From assembly GCA_951799445.1 (NCBI GenBank), contig OX637291.1, positions 7,442,501 to 7,506,500 of the forward strand: a DNA stretch of 64,000 nt, given 5' to 3'. Source of the DNA: Pseudisothecium myosuroides (lineage: Eukaryota; Streptophyta; Bryopsida; Hypnales; Lembophyllaceae). Positions 49,066 to 60,163 of the stretch are shown here, piece after piece; positions within the stretch are counted from its first letter, which is position 1; every line of letters begins with the position of its first letter. Below the pieces are notes generated by a model. It had not been told where the DNA came from and did no database searches. It worked only from the letters and a program-made list of their open reading frames with translations. A program made the translations under genes and the position numbers.

Positions 49066-50025
49066 TTCTAGGCCATTTTGTTGACCTCACCAAATTCAGG
49101 TCTTTACTATGAGTAAAATCACACATGATGGTGACCCATGTCATTTGTTCAATAGTCTAAAACCACACATGGGATGGTAGTTTCTCACCACACAAAATCA
49201 CTTCCATTTCTACATCCCTGTGGACTCTTTTGGGCACTTCTATAGGGACAATTTTTAATGCCCAAACTATTTTCGAGCCTCCTCCTATAGTGTTTGTAAA
49301 AAAAAATGAATGGGACAACTTGTCTTTTCCTTGAACTCCTTGGATTTGCCCTTTTCGAGGTGGATTTGACCTTTTTGAGGTGGGCAAGAGTCACATTGGT
49401 TGGTTGACTTTTTAATCCATGCCCAAACCAAACCCCAAATAATGAGCTATAAACTACACTACACCACTTAACTTTGAAAATTCCACAAGGCGGAGTTTAA
49501 CTCAAAATTTGATGAAACTATTGCCATCGGATTTATATTGCAGTCCATTTTTTGAAAAAAAAATTTATTTTTTCAAATTCTCAAAATTTGAGAACGGGAA
49601 ACTCAAAAAAAGAGGGACAATGACTAGAAAATGATCACCTAGGTCATTAGGGATTAAAAGACATTAGCATTTGAAGTGAACATAAAAGTTATTTTAAGCA
49701 CTACCAAAGAATTTTAAATGACTTTGATTGCTATTTGTGATGTTTTTTTTCTGCACTACAGGTTTTTAATTTAAATTCTTTTCATATTGTATATCATGAT
49801 ATAGATTATGTTCACAAATTTGAAAACTGAAAGAGATGTGGAACACATCCAAAAGAGTCTTGCACTTGGTGAGTATTCTAGGAATTGGCAACATACTACA
49901 CTTTTTTGCAACCACCTTTTCCACCACATATTTTTGAATTTTTGAATTCCAATAAAAGGTTAGAAGATTTTTTTGTTCTTCAAAATCACAAGAACCCCTT
50001 GCCCTACTAATACAACAACAACTCT
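49066..50025. other. Intergenic DNA, no gene seen
   Basis: AT-rich with a slightly GC-richer part near 49160-49400. The ORFs there (49157-49387, 49185-49394) show no motif. Confidence 0.3.
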
Positions 50026-50879
50026 TTAATCCCTAAAGTTGCAAGGCCTTATTTCTTTAAAAACCACTTGAAACTACCATTTTATTGCAGAACAAAAAAC
50101 TTTAAAAAAAAATTCATATCTAACCGTAGGACCTTGTATTGGACTAGTATATAAGTGTATGGAATTTTTTTTAGAAACTTTGATCATACAAATTGCAAGA
50201 TATTTACATTTTAAGTAAAGAAAAATAAATTATTGGACCTTATTTGACTAGATTTTTGGCTTTCAATCATCTTGACTTAACAATTTTGCACGAGGAAATT
50301 TGAAAAAATACATAAAAAATTTAATTATCACTCACTAAAAAATTGTTAAGTAGATGTAGGTTCAAGATTAAAGGAAAATCTATTAGTAGCTCTGAGATGG
50401 AATTCAAATATACTAATCTCAATAGTGAGATTTTTCTAGCAAAAGATCTTAACCTTGTGAATTTTTTTTGCAAAAAATTGTTTAAATTGAGTTCAAGAAT
50501 GAATCCTACAAGTTAGTTCTTCAAAAAGATGCTTTGATCATCCAAAAATAAGATTGTTTGTAACTTTTACATAACAAATTTAAATAGAATAAATCAAAGC
50601 TTCTAATGTATATAAAATTATAATCTATGAGAAACAAGTTTTAAAATTTTAAAAAAAAAATTGTATGCAGGGGGGTGGAGTGCCCACCACACCTTACAAA
50701 AGGATATTTTGTGCCATAACTTTTGCTCTCGGGCATTGATTGAGTTTAAAATTACATTCCCCAAAAGCTAATGTATTTTTCAATTTTCAAAAAAAGTGTC
50801 AAAGACAAATATTGAGACCATATAAGCCTTTCCAAAATCCATTCTATCCTCGGAGGAGACAATGGGACTTTAGGAGTTA
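50026..50879. mobile_element. piggyBac-like TTAA-family element (copy 5, eroded)
   Basis: It begins TTAATCCCTAAAGTTGCAAG and ends CAATGGGACTTTAGGAGTTA. The interior parallels 40413-41341 in the same order (CATATCTAACCGTAGGA, GTTAAGTAGATGTAGGTTCA, CCTACAAGTTA). Confidence 0.6.
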
Positions 50880-52640
50880 CTTAAAGTTTTTGTTTAATAT
50901 TGAATAAGTTTTCATAAATTTTATCAATTTTATTAAAATTGCAACCGTACAAATTCAAACCTAGACATATTATGGATCATATAGGAGAAGAAAACACAAC
51001 AATATCACTTATGGATTGAAAGATCATAATGTTTGATCAAGATGATGTTAAAACTATGAAAATGATTTGAAGTCTTTCAATCCTATTTTTACATGTCAAC
51101 TCTAAAATTAAGGTCATAAATAAATAAGAGGTTAAAGGACATAACGCACATAACTACAATCAATTTACAGTTCTTCAAAATTTATTCTGCAATTTTTTTA
51201 ATGAATTTTCAAATCGATTTTTTCCTAAAGTTTAGTGTATTTGAGGCTCATCTCTTAGAGCCTTTAATCCCTAAATGCCCAGGGCACCAAATTTTGGTGT
51301 TGACAATATTTTGCAGTTAAATAAAATCTAACAAAGTTACTATTTTTAGTAGTTTATATTCTCATTTATATTTTTGAAATTTTCCTTTTGAAGTCTACTT
51401 TTACCATCAAAAATTTGATTTTGAAAATGAATGATTATGATTTTCCTATTCAAGATTTTGTGTGAGGGTGTCCATTGCAAATCTTGATTTTATAGTGTTG
51501 ACAACTCTTGGAAATGAGCCTCAAATACACTAGATCTTGGAGGAAAAATCACTTTAGAAATTCATTTAAGAAAATTGTAAAGTAGATTTTAAGAAGACAT
51601 ACGGGGACTTCCAAAAGTAGTTGGCCACCATATAAATCGCTCTCATAAATTGAGAAATCGGAATTATAAAGTGAAATTTTGAATTATTGTTGTACAAAAG
51701 GGATTCTACCTTCATGTGTAATTTCACTTAGAATGGACTATATTTAGACCTTTATTTATTTGAATTTTGGAATCCAATTTTTCAATCAATAAGTTCTCAA
51801 ATTTTTCAATCAATAAAAATCCAAAATTCATGAAACTTGTAACATGTGATTCTAATCAAGATGTATATTCTTCTTATAAAAAAATGAGACATTTTCACTT
51901 TTTACAAAAAAATATTTTTACATAGAAATTTCATTCAAATAATAATAGGTCTAAATATAACCCGTTCTAAGTGAAATTACATATGAAATTACAAGAATCC
52001 CTTTTGTACAACATGTCAAAATTTCACTTCATAATATTAATTTCTCAATTTATGAGAGCAATTTATATGGTGGCCAATTACTTTTGGAAGTCACTGTAAA
52101 TCGATTGGAGTTATGTACTTTAAACTCTTTTTTTTTTGTAACCAAATTTTAGATTTGACATGCAATATGAGGATTGAAAGAACTCAAATTACTTTCACAG
52201 TTTTAACACCCTCATGATCAAACATTGTACTCTTTCAATCCACAAGTTATATTGTTGTGTTTTTTTTTCCCATACGATCTCCAATATGTATAGTTTGAAT
52301 TTGTATGGTTACAATTCAAAAAAATTGGTAAAGCTTATCAAAATGTTGGATTTTTGTTCAATTTAGAGCAAATTCCAAAAAGCTCAATAAAGGCCTCAAA
52401 TGGGCATTTAAGGGTTAACACTAAAAAAAAAGATGTGTAATGGATGTCCTTGCACAAAATCCTCAATAGAAAAATCATAAACAATTATTTTTCAAAATTG
52501 GATTTTTGATGCTTAATAAATAGTTTAATGGATATTCAACTAAAAAATAAAATACCAAAATAGTAGCTTGATAAGATTTAATTTTAACTTCAAAATTTAG
52601 TCAACACCAAAACATAGTGCTTTAGGCATTCAAGAGTTAA
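50880..52640. repeat. Cluster of nested palindromic elements
   Basis: Several inverted pairs are stacked. TTAATCCCTAAATGCCC at 51264 faces GCATTCAAGAGTTAA ending at 52640. About 50930-51170 (CATACAAATTCAAAC-like, CAACAATAT.ACTT.TGGATTGAAAGA) is inverted at 52130-52330. About 51185-51260 is inverted at 51510-51590. A second TTAA-type end, GCATTTAAGGGTTAA, ends at 52418. The order of insertion could not be resolved by eye. Confidence 0.55.
51602..52096. mobile_element. Tc1/mariner-like foldback, copy 1
   Basis: CGGGGACTTCCAAAAGTAGT at the left and (minus strand) CAGTGACTTCCAAAAGTAAT at the right are the ends of a palindrome with arms of roughly 200 bp, flanked by TA (51600-51601 and 52097-52098). 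It matches 62539-63319 but lacks that copy's inner arms. Non-coding. Confidence 0.75.
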
Positions 52641-53267
52641 GGAAGTGGGAGAAGAAAGCTCAAGTCATTTGCTTTGTCGTGTTCAAAACATACATTCTAA
52701 GAAAATCAAGATTCTCTTTCTAACTACTAACAAGACCCAACAAAAACTTTTCTAACTTAATAATAGGAACCATGCTCAAAACTCCTTATTTAGATTGTAT
52801 TAGTTGTTAACTTGTAGGCATTGCCAAATTCATATGAAATAGTCTTGTCTTGTAGAAATGTTGTAGGTTGAAGGACATGTCTATCTTCTATAATTCTATA
52901 TTATATCGTCCTCAAAAACAAGCAGAATCCTTTCAAGGCAATTTTATGGCATTTTGAGCTAAGTAAGATAGGATCCATCTACAAGTATGCCCCCCCGCCC
53001 CCCTTAGATAATAGATTGATATTTGTTTGAAAATGATTAACAATAGCAATAGGCCATTGAAAATAAGATTATTTTAAAAATCTTACTAATTGAACTTTGA
53101 ACTCTTATAACTTTTGCATACAATATTAAAACACCATCTTAAGTTTTGCCTCTAAGGTTAATCACAATTTGTCTACAAGTGACCCAAAGAAGTAAATATT
53201 GGTGACACAATCATGGTTGTAAGTGAAACTTGTTGATACCAAGGTAGGAGGTCCATAAATTGCCCAT
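52641..53267. other. Intergenic DNA, no gene seen
   Basis: AT-rich. Ends with AAGGTAGGAGGTCCATAAATTGCCCA (about 53244-53269), a severed AAGGTAG-type element end cut by the next TTAA element. Confidence 0.4.
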
Positions 53268-54268
53268 TTAACCCCTGAACGGCCCTTGGGCTTTGCGACT
53301 ACGGCACCGTATTTGAGGAATATGATCACCCCCCAATTTCAAGAAGTTCTTTCTTGATGGCAAATCGGGATTCCGGCCGTTCCGATTGCCTTCTTATAAC
53401 TGTGAGGTCATGTAGAAATTCTTGCGAGGCTTCGGACTGATGCAATCGTCAATTTTTTTGGAAAACGTGTCTCCTTGCACACTGCGTTGTCTTCCGCGCC
53501 AAGTTTCTGATTTATGCAAAATTCTCTTCTCAGTCGTCGGACAATCACTCCAATGGATGGCCACACAATGGTGTGGCAACCCTGAGAAAAAATTGTAAGT
53601 CGAAATTTTGAGCGGAATCACGGGTGTGATATTTCAATCGCCGTATGCACAGGAGCTGGGTAGCCCGGAAATGCGACGGGCGCAGACTCAAATACATCCA
53701 ATTGTGGCGTCTCCGCACTTGTCTTCATCCTATACAATGCATTCCTTGGTGGCCATGTTGGTGAGAGGCAGAGGGAAACCATGGCAAAATCTAAGGGCAC
53801 CATCTCTCGCCAGAACCCCACCTCTCCCGCCTCCTTTTGCCAACGGACACAGTCGCATCCACACAACGGTGACCCCTGCCCAGGTTTTTTTTTTCTGGCG
53901 ATTTATTGCCAGATTGTCAGTCCCATGAGCCACTGCGCCCTGCTCCCTCCAGAAATACACCTTTGGTGAGAGGCCATACAGGCCTTTACTATTGATGAAC
54001 AATGCCAAAAAAAACCGCTGCCCTTGACTTTGTCGGGTACCCTTACATATGTATTCTCTACTGTTCCATAGGTGTAATCATGTATTCTCTTCATCCTGCA
54101 ATGTTCTACCGAGTATTACGAGATGTGGCACCCCGCGTTTGACGCGCATTTGCAAACGCTTGAACTTTGTTGAACATTGTCAACCCTAAATTAGGCAACC
54201 ACATGGTCAAATATGTGAAAAACCCAAAGATACGGCCACAAAGGGCCTTCATGACGTGCAGGGGTTAA
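53268..54268. mobile_element. TTAA-flanked element with GC-rich interior
   Basis: It begins TTAACCCCTGAACGGCCCTT and ends AAGGGCCTTCATGACGTGCAGGGGTTAA when read through positions 54241-54268, giving imperfect inverted CCCCTG...CGGCCCTT ends and TTAA on both sides. Unlike other members the ~1 kb interior is GC-rich and has overlapping ORFs on both strands (53394-54094). None carries a motif I recognise, so it may be captured host sequence or decayed transposase. Confidence 0.6.
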
Positions 54269-56703
54269 CCTCTAAAGTTCCATGACTATGTCTTGACCAA
54301 AAATGCTCAAAAACTGCCATTTTTAGTAAAAATACCAAATTTTGATTTTTTTAATATATGAAACCCTTGGGGGGTGCACTCATTGAAAAAAATAAGGATA
54401 TAGGTGCGAACACCGGGTATTTAAATGGGGGGTATTACTTTTTGTCCACTAATTATTCTGAGGTCTATCATTATATAATTTTCTAATTTGAATCATTAAA
54501 AAGGGGGCATTCATTAATTATAATTCCTAATTCCCATGAATATGTCATATGCTATATTGGTTCAATTTTTTTGCACTACTTGCAATTACAAAATTTGGTG
54601 TAGGGTTTAGAGTTCACAATTAGGGGGCTTTTTAACCATTTAGTGCTTTGAAGTCCAAAAATTCATATCTAATTTCACAAAACTCCAAAAATATGAAACA
54701 ACTTGGATTAGATGTCAATTCTACTCGTCTTTCAAGGAGAATTTCCTGAAAAATATTTTAAGAAGTTTCACCTCCTCAAAATTCAATTTCAGCTCTTAAA
54801 TGGGCGATTTATGGACCTCTTACCTTTTAAGCTCAAGTTGTAATCAATTTCTCATTGAGAGATTTTCAGTAGTAGAATTGATATTTATGTAAAGTGCAGA
54901 TATTTGCAGCTTCAAAAATCATAATCTAATTGTAGGCTTTGTCATTATCTAGATTTTTTTTTTTTTTTGAAACAAATGAAACATGTTTTTATTGCCAATG
55001 GTAAAAAGTAACTTACAAGCCAGCTAGCGACAAGTGGCCAAGGTGAATTGCCCCCATCGCTTGTTCCCCCAAGTCATTTCACAAGTGCATGTAAAAAAAA
55101 AGCCCCCTACTTTGAATATGATTAATTTATCTTGTACAACCTTCCTCGCTAATTTTGGGGCTTTTGATTACAAATATAAATTCAAAATTTGCAAATTTTA
55201 TCATGCATTGCAAATTAAAAAAATCAACATTTTTACTTGGGAGCGAGTGAGGCGGTTAGTTCACCCAGGCTTTACAGGTGGCTTGGCTAGAAGAAAGACA
55301 AGACGTACATGACTAGACCAAGTATGACTAGGGAAGAGAAAAGACATTATTTAGGCTATGTGAATTGTAAGCTAAGTCAACCATTCCATTCTAAATTTTT
55401 GATGATATTGCTTTTGAGGAAATGCATTTTTGAATGCACCTCCATAACTTATGTGTTAACAATTTATTACTTACATGGAGTTATAACTACAGCTTGCACA
55501 TGGTAGGCTAATACCTTCATTTAACTCTGAGACTAAGAATAGTAGGTAAAGTATAATAGATCATCATAGCTTAAAGAATCTAAAATAAAAAGACAATGTA
55601 GTATAAATGTGGGGTTAAATGCCCTCTTAAATCCATAATTAAGACTTTTGACCCACTAAACTAATAAAAAAGGCGGAATCTTAAGTCTAAATTTTTTCTA
55701 ATGCATCCCATTATTCCACACCCTATAGTATTTACAATAAATTCAATGACATTTTACATACGCTATAATATAATCAATCAATTTATAATTTTTAGCTCCA
55801 ATGTTTTTTTAGCACCCTATCATTTGTTCGCACGTAGTTTGCTACTTCTACCACTTACTGCACCCCCCGAGATGTAACCATAGGATCTTGTAGTATGCTG
55901 ACTTTAAAACACGTGGTAAAAATTTTAGAATTTTCCACCACGTGGATTGCAAGATATAATCATTCAAATTCACTGAAATCATTTTTTTGACCATGTGAAA
56001 AACAGGGCAGCTGCACTTCACAAGCTCACTTTTCTATGGAAAAATGTCCAAAATGGGTTTGTTTTTTTGGGATTCTTTTTTCTAGACAAGTTGGCTTCAT
56101 GCTTGAAAAATTTCACATCATTTGGAATTGTACAACATATAGGAAAAAAATAGTAAGTAGAAAAAAGTAGAGAATTATTCAAAATACAAAATCGTTAAGA
56201 ATTTAGTTATGAAATTGAAAAATGCCAATCCCAATGGTTGCAATGTTGTAATAAACAATCTACATCCTATAACTTTATTTTTTTTAATATTGAAAATTTA
56301 ATAAGACAAAGTTTTTTAAAGTTTATTTTAGAGTAGAGAATCCATAACTGCCCACAAACAAAAACTCCTCATAACTTTTGACTCATATTTGATCAAAATG
56401 GAATGAATCAAAATTTTCCACGTATATATAACTCTAGAAAACCAATTCCAAATTTTTGTTTCTAAAAAAAGTGAATATTTTTTATCTGCCCGGATTGTCC
56501 ATTTACCAAAAAAAAATAACACATTAGGCCATAACTTTTGACTCCTATTTCCAAATGTCCTGAAATTTAGTGCATATGAAAGATATTCCTTGCGCCCACC
56601 TTATATTTAAATATCAACTTAAAATATGGAAATCTCTAGTTACACGTACCTGCCCAAAATTTCTATACAACCAAAAAAGGCATGCTGGTCCTTTAGGGGT
56701 TAA
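54265..56703. mobile_element. TTAA-family element of the 16.8-kb type, interrupted (copy 6)
   Basis: It starts TTAACCTCTAAAGTTCCATGACTATG, read across 54265-54290, sharing its first TTAA with the previous element, and ends GCTGGTCCTTTAGGGGTTAA at 56703. The beginning matches 16837 onward and resumes at 55870 (GTAACCATAGGATCTTGTAG), so the 1.5 kb between is an insertion. The last ~95 bases are duplicated in tandem at 56704-56797. Confidence 0.7.
54369..55868. mobile_element. Nested insertion with GGGGGGTGCA ends
   Basis: GGGGGGTGCA at the left and TGCACCCCCC at the right are perfect 10-bp inverted ends, with GTGCGAAC repeated further in on both sides. The 1500-bp body splits the surrounding TTAA-family element. 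It contains a piece related to the AAGGTAG-type elements (54650-54835). ORFs at 55034-55506 lack motifs. Confidence 0.6.
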
Positions 56704-56797
56704 GATTTCAGCCTAAAATATGCAAATCTCTAGTCACATGTACCTGCCCAAAATTTCTATCTTGCCAAAAATTGCATGCTGGTTCTTGAGGGGTTAA
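56704..56797 (+). repeat. Tandem duplicate of a TTAA-element right end
   Basis: From TTTCAGCCTAAAATATGCAA to TTCTTGAGGGGTTAA it repeats, with mismatches, the last ~95 bases of the preceding element (AAATCTCTAGT.ACA, TACCTGCCCAAAATTTCTAT, GCATGCTGGT). Confidence 0.65.
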
Positions 56798-56887
56798 GCC
56801 TACTTACCTCATCAATGATAGTAACAAATATTTCAAAGAGCATGTCACTTATTCCTAGATAGAAGATGCATTTAGAACCCGATCAAT

Positions 56888-57135
56888 TTAACCCCTAAGC
56901 ACTCAACGCGTGTTTACGAAAACCAGACCTTTCTCAATTCATTCCAATCAAACTTTCACCCAAAACAAGATCCACAAAAACTGACCATACCGATCGATAG
57001 TAGAGACATGCCCAGAGCTATACAAAAATGGACAAATGATTTGACCGTACCTTTGAAAAGATTATAATAGTCAAACAAGGCAATCTTTCAATTTCGGGAG
57101 GCCAAATTTGAGGCGTTGGGACGCTCAGGGGTTAA
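56888..57135. mobile_element. Compact TTAA-flanked MITE (248 bp)
   Basis: TTAACCCCTAAGCACTCAACG at the left faces TTAACCCCTGAGCGTCCCAAC (minus-strand reading) at the right. The interior is GC-richer and unrelated to the larger members, so only the ends are shared. Confidence 0.7.
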
Positions 57136-57241
57136 AGACCTCTTACTTTAGCCCACATTTTTTTCTAATTTCCAAGCACGGTCAACGCACCTTCTAAGGT
57201 TCCCAAGCAAGTACTACAAGAAAACCATTATCAATGACAAC

Positions 57242-57520
57242 CAATCACAGCTTGCCACTTGCGAGCCTTGCAGATTTTGTTACTTTCGAGCAGTTACGGA
57301 GAGCAAGGACCCGAAAGGTGCGGTTGGGATGGTACCAAGCTTGGAGTGCAATCACGAGAAGAATTCGGACAGGATCGTGAATCAAAGACTGCAGCTTGCC
57401 ATCGGAATTTTCGGGCTCCTGAAGCAGGACCAGACTGATGAGTTTGTCAAATGTGATGCTAGAGAGTTCGATATATGGTGACCTCAACTTAGTCTCTGCT
57501 GCACATCTGCCTTTGCAGTT
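57242..57520 (-). pseudogene. Possible terminal exon of an unrecognised gene
   Basis: An open frame of more than 80 codons on the minus strand (Met at 57487, stop at 57245) is GC-richer than its surroundings and has a balanced, protein-like composition (AWYHPNRTFRVLALRNC). A GTGCAG|CAG splice-acceptor-like site lies just upstream at about 57510. I do not recognise the family and found no upstream exon, so it is either the last exon of an unseen gene or a captured/decayed fragment beside the TTAA MITE. Confidence 0.3.
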
Positions 57521-58115
57521 TTTAGTTTTTAGTTTTTAGTTTTTGAAACTGGAATGCCTTAGCAGTTTGCAGTACAGTTCAAGGTACTGCGAAATGGTGT
57601 TCAAATCATTCCACCAGTGGATGCAATTCCAACGTATTTTAAAGCACTAATAGTGTTCACGCTGGCCTCGCGGGACTGTTATGTAATCTTCTATGCTGTT
57701 ATAGATTCCCTTCGAACATGAGCCACGGGTTGGGAGGGGTCATCTCGAACAATGTGTGAAGTTGTGTCACCACTTAAGGTAACTGCATGCAATTGTGACC
57801 CTTTTTTTGGAAAGCAGATGATTCCTATTCTACGACAAATTCCTATTGGGTTTTTTTGTGTAAAATGTATAGACTCTATTCATGAGACGGCGGGGATGCA
57901 ATTGGAAGTGCACAATGCGAAAAGAACTCCTTATCAGGGGGTTGAGTCCCAAGGCCAATCATAATCCTAGCACATCGAGGGAATCTCCAAGGCCAATCAT
58001 AATCCTAGCATATTAAGGGAATCTTACTTATCGTGCACCTGTAGAAGACATGAAAGCACAAGGTCGCTTCGGGGTACAGCTGTTTTCAACACTTTGAAAA
58101 TTTGTAGTTTGTTTA
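57521..58115. other. Intergenic DNA with a short tandem repeat
   Basis: Holds a TTTTTAG array (about 57518-57545) and a direct duplication of CCAAGGCCAATCATAATCCTAGCA-like sequence, given here in parts: CCAAGGCCAATCATAATCC at about 57949 and 57989. No gene is seen. Confidence 0.4.
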
Positions 58116-58350
58116 CAACGATGTTAGCATGTGAGCATCAAAATGTGAACAAATGAGCCTTGAGTATATGTGTAAGTAGGTATCCTACAACCATTAAAGG
58201 TGTTTATAACATAAACAATTATAATATAGGTATCTATAACATTGGTAACTTGTAATCATGAAAAGTTTTTATAATATAGACACCTATAGTATAGGTGTAC
58301 AGAATCTTATGCTCATATACTCACGATCCTACGCTCATATAATAGTCACC
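58116..58350 (+). repeat. Dispersed repeat family C, copy 3
   Basis: Matches 29015-29285 in order and orientation (GTGAGCATCAAAATG, GAGCCTTG, GGTATCCTACAACC, GGTGTTTATAACATAAAC, CTCATATAATAG). Non-coding. Confidence 0.6.
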
Positions 58351-59285
58351 GTGGTTTGTTCATGAGGTGTCCAAAAAATGCATAAGAAAATAATCTAAAA
58401 TATCCTTTTGATTTCCAACTAGAATCAACAACAAACTAAGCAATTTAATAATAGCAACATTGCTTGATTGCTTATGCAAACACAATTAAATGGGTTTACT
58501 TTACACACTTGGTTGAATGTTGGTATTATATGTTTTTTGAATTGCTCTTGCACCAAAGTTATAGGCACTTTACTTAATCATGTAAGAGTGAGTCGCTCAT
58601 TCTACTTACCATCATTTACCGGTGAATCACGTCGTTTTGTATTTGGTTTATAAAATGGGTTGTAAAGGCTTAATAAATCCCCATTGCCCAGGAGTAAACA
58701 ATCAAAAATTTGGATAGGATCCTACTTAAGTAATTTTAAGTGGATCCTTTTGAAGTATTGACACAAGATGTGGTCATACATTACTTCATGGAAATTAGCT
58801 AATTAGATACCAGGATCATAATTACATTGCCTACATTTGGGAAGTGGAGGAACAACTTTAAGTAGCTTTAGATAGCTAACGCAAAACTTTTCTCTTACTT
58901 ATGAAATTTGAAAATTATGTAACTAATATGACATAATATACAATTGAACTAAAAAAGAAGAACTATATTTGATACAAAATCTTACTATAAAAAGAGTGAA
59001 AGTTGAGAGAACCTATTGGACTAGGCTAATATAAAATAAAATTCTTCTAACTTCAAACCTTATAATCTTGCAATCTTTTTTTATCAAAGTCTTTGAAACT
59101 TTTTTCACACATTTACATAGTAGGCTTATATAATTTTTTACTGTTGAATTTCAAAATAGTTATTTTTTTGCCAAAAAAAAGAATTTTGGACAATTTGTGC
59201 TCAAATGTACCATAGACTTTTAGAAACTAATCCCTTGAATAAAACAATATCATAATTAAAAAAATATCGGTCTCACCATGAACCT
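58351..59285. other. AT-rich intergenic DNA, no gene seen
   Basis: No supported gene or repeat. Confidence 0.35.
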
Positions 59286-60163
59286 TTAATCCGTAAAGGA
59301 CCAAGGCATTTTACAGTCAAAAACCACTCAACATTGCCAATTTTGCGGCATTTATCCAAGAAAGAAAAAAAATCATTTCAAAAAAATCTAACCATAAGAT
59401 CTTGTACTTCACTTGTTTGAGATCATGTGGTAAATTTTTTATAAAGTTTGATTGTAAAAATTGGAAGATATTAGCATTCAAAGTTGGAAAAAAAATTGAA
59501 CGTTGGCTTGCAATTTTAGATGATTTTGACCATCATTTGTGGAAAATTTTGCATTGTAGACTTTGAAATTAAAAAAATTGGGTTGACGAATTGAGTTGAA
59601 AGTGTAGGAAGAAAAATGTCTAAAACACACACACTTGATTTTCATTTTTCTTAAAATTGTTAAATTGAAGTAGGTTCAAGATTGAAGGAAAAATTATATT
59701 GTTAAGAGCTCTAAGATAAGATTGAAACACAATTAAATTCCAATGGTGGGATTTTTTTATCAAGAAAATTTTCCTTTACAAACATTTTTTCTTGTAATTT
59801 GTGAAAATTGAAAATGAAACCAGTAAGTTATTTTTTCAAAAAAATGCTTAGATTGCCCTCAAAGAAGATTTTCCTTAACTTTCTCATTACTAGTCCAAAT
59901 GGAATTTTTCAAAGCTTTCTATGTGCAAAAAATATATAATATTTTAGAAAAAAAATTGAAAAAAATTTATTTTGACTTTTGCAATTTTTTTATGGTTTAA
60001 CTTATTTTTCCTAGGCACTAATAACAATAAAAGTTATATTCCCACAAAGTTAATCAATTTTTACATTTATGAGAAAGTTTCAAAAAGTTTTATCAAAAAT
60101 TGAGGTTATAGGAACCTGTCCAAAATCCATTTTGTCCCCCAAGGGGACAATGGTCCTTTGGGA
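59286..60163. mobile_element. piggyBac-like TTAA-family element (copy 7, eroded)
   Basis: It begins TTAATCCGTAAAGGACCAAG and ends GACAATGGTCCTTTGGGA, same orientation and internal order as 40413-41341 (CTAACCATA.GATCTTGTA, GTAGGTTCAAGATTGAAGG, CCCCCAAGGGGACAATGG). The right TTAA is lost. Confidence 0.65.

Noticed and set aside
53394..54094. piggyBac transposase coding region
   Set aside because: Position inside a TTAA element is suggestive, but I could not identify the catalytic region in any frame, so it is recorded only as GC-rich cargo.
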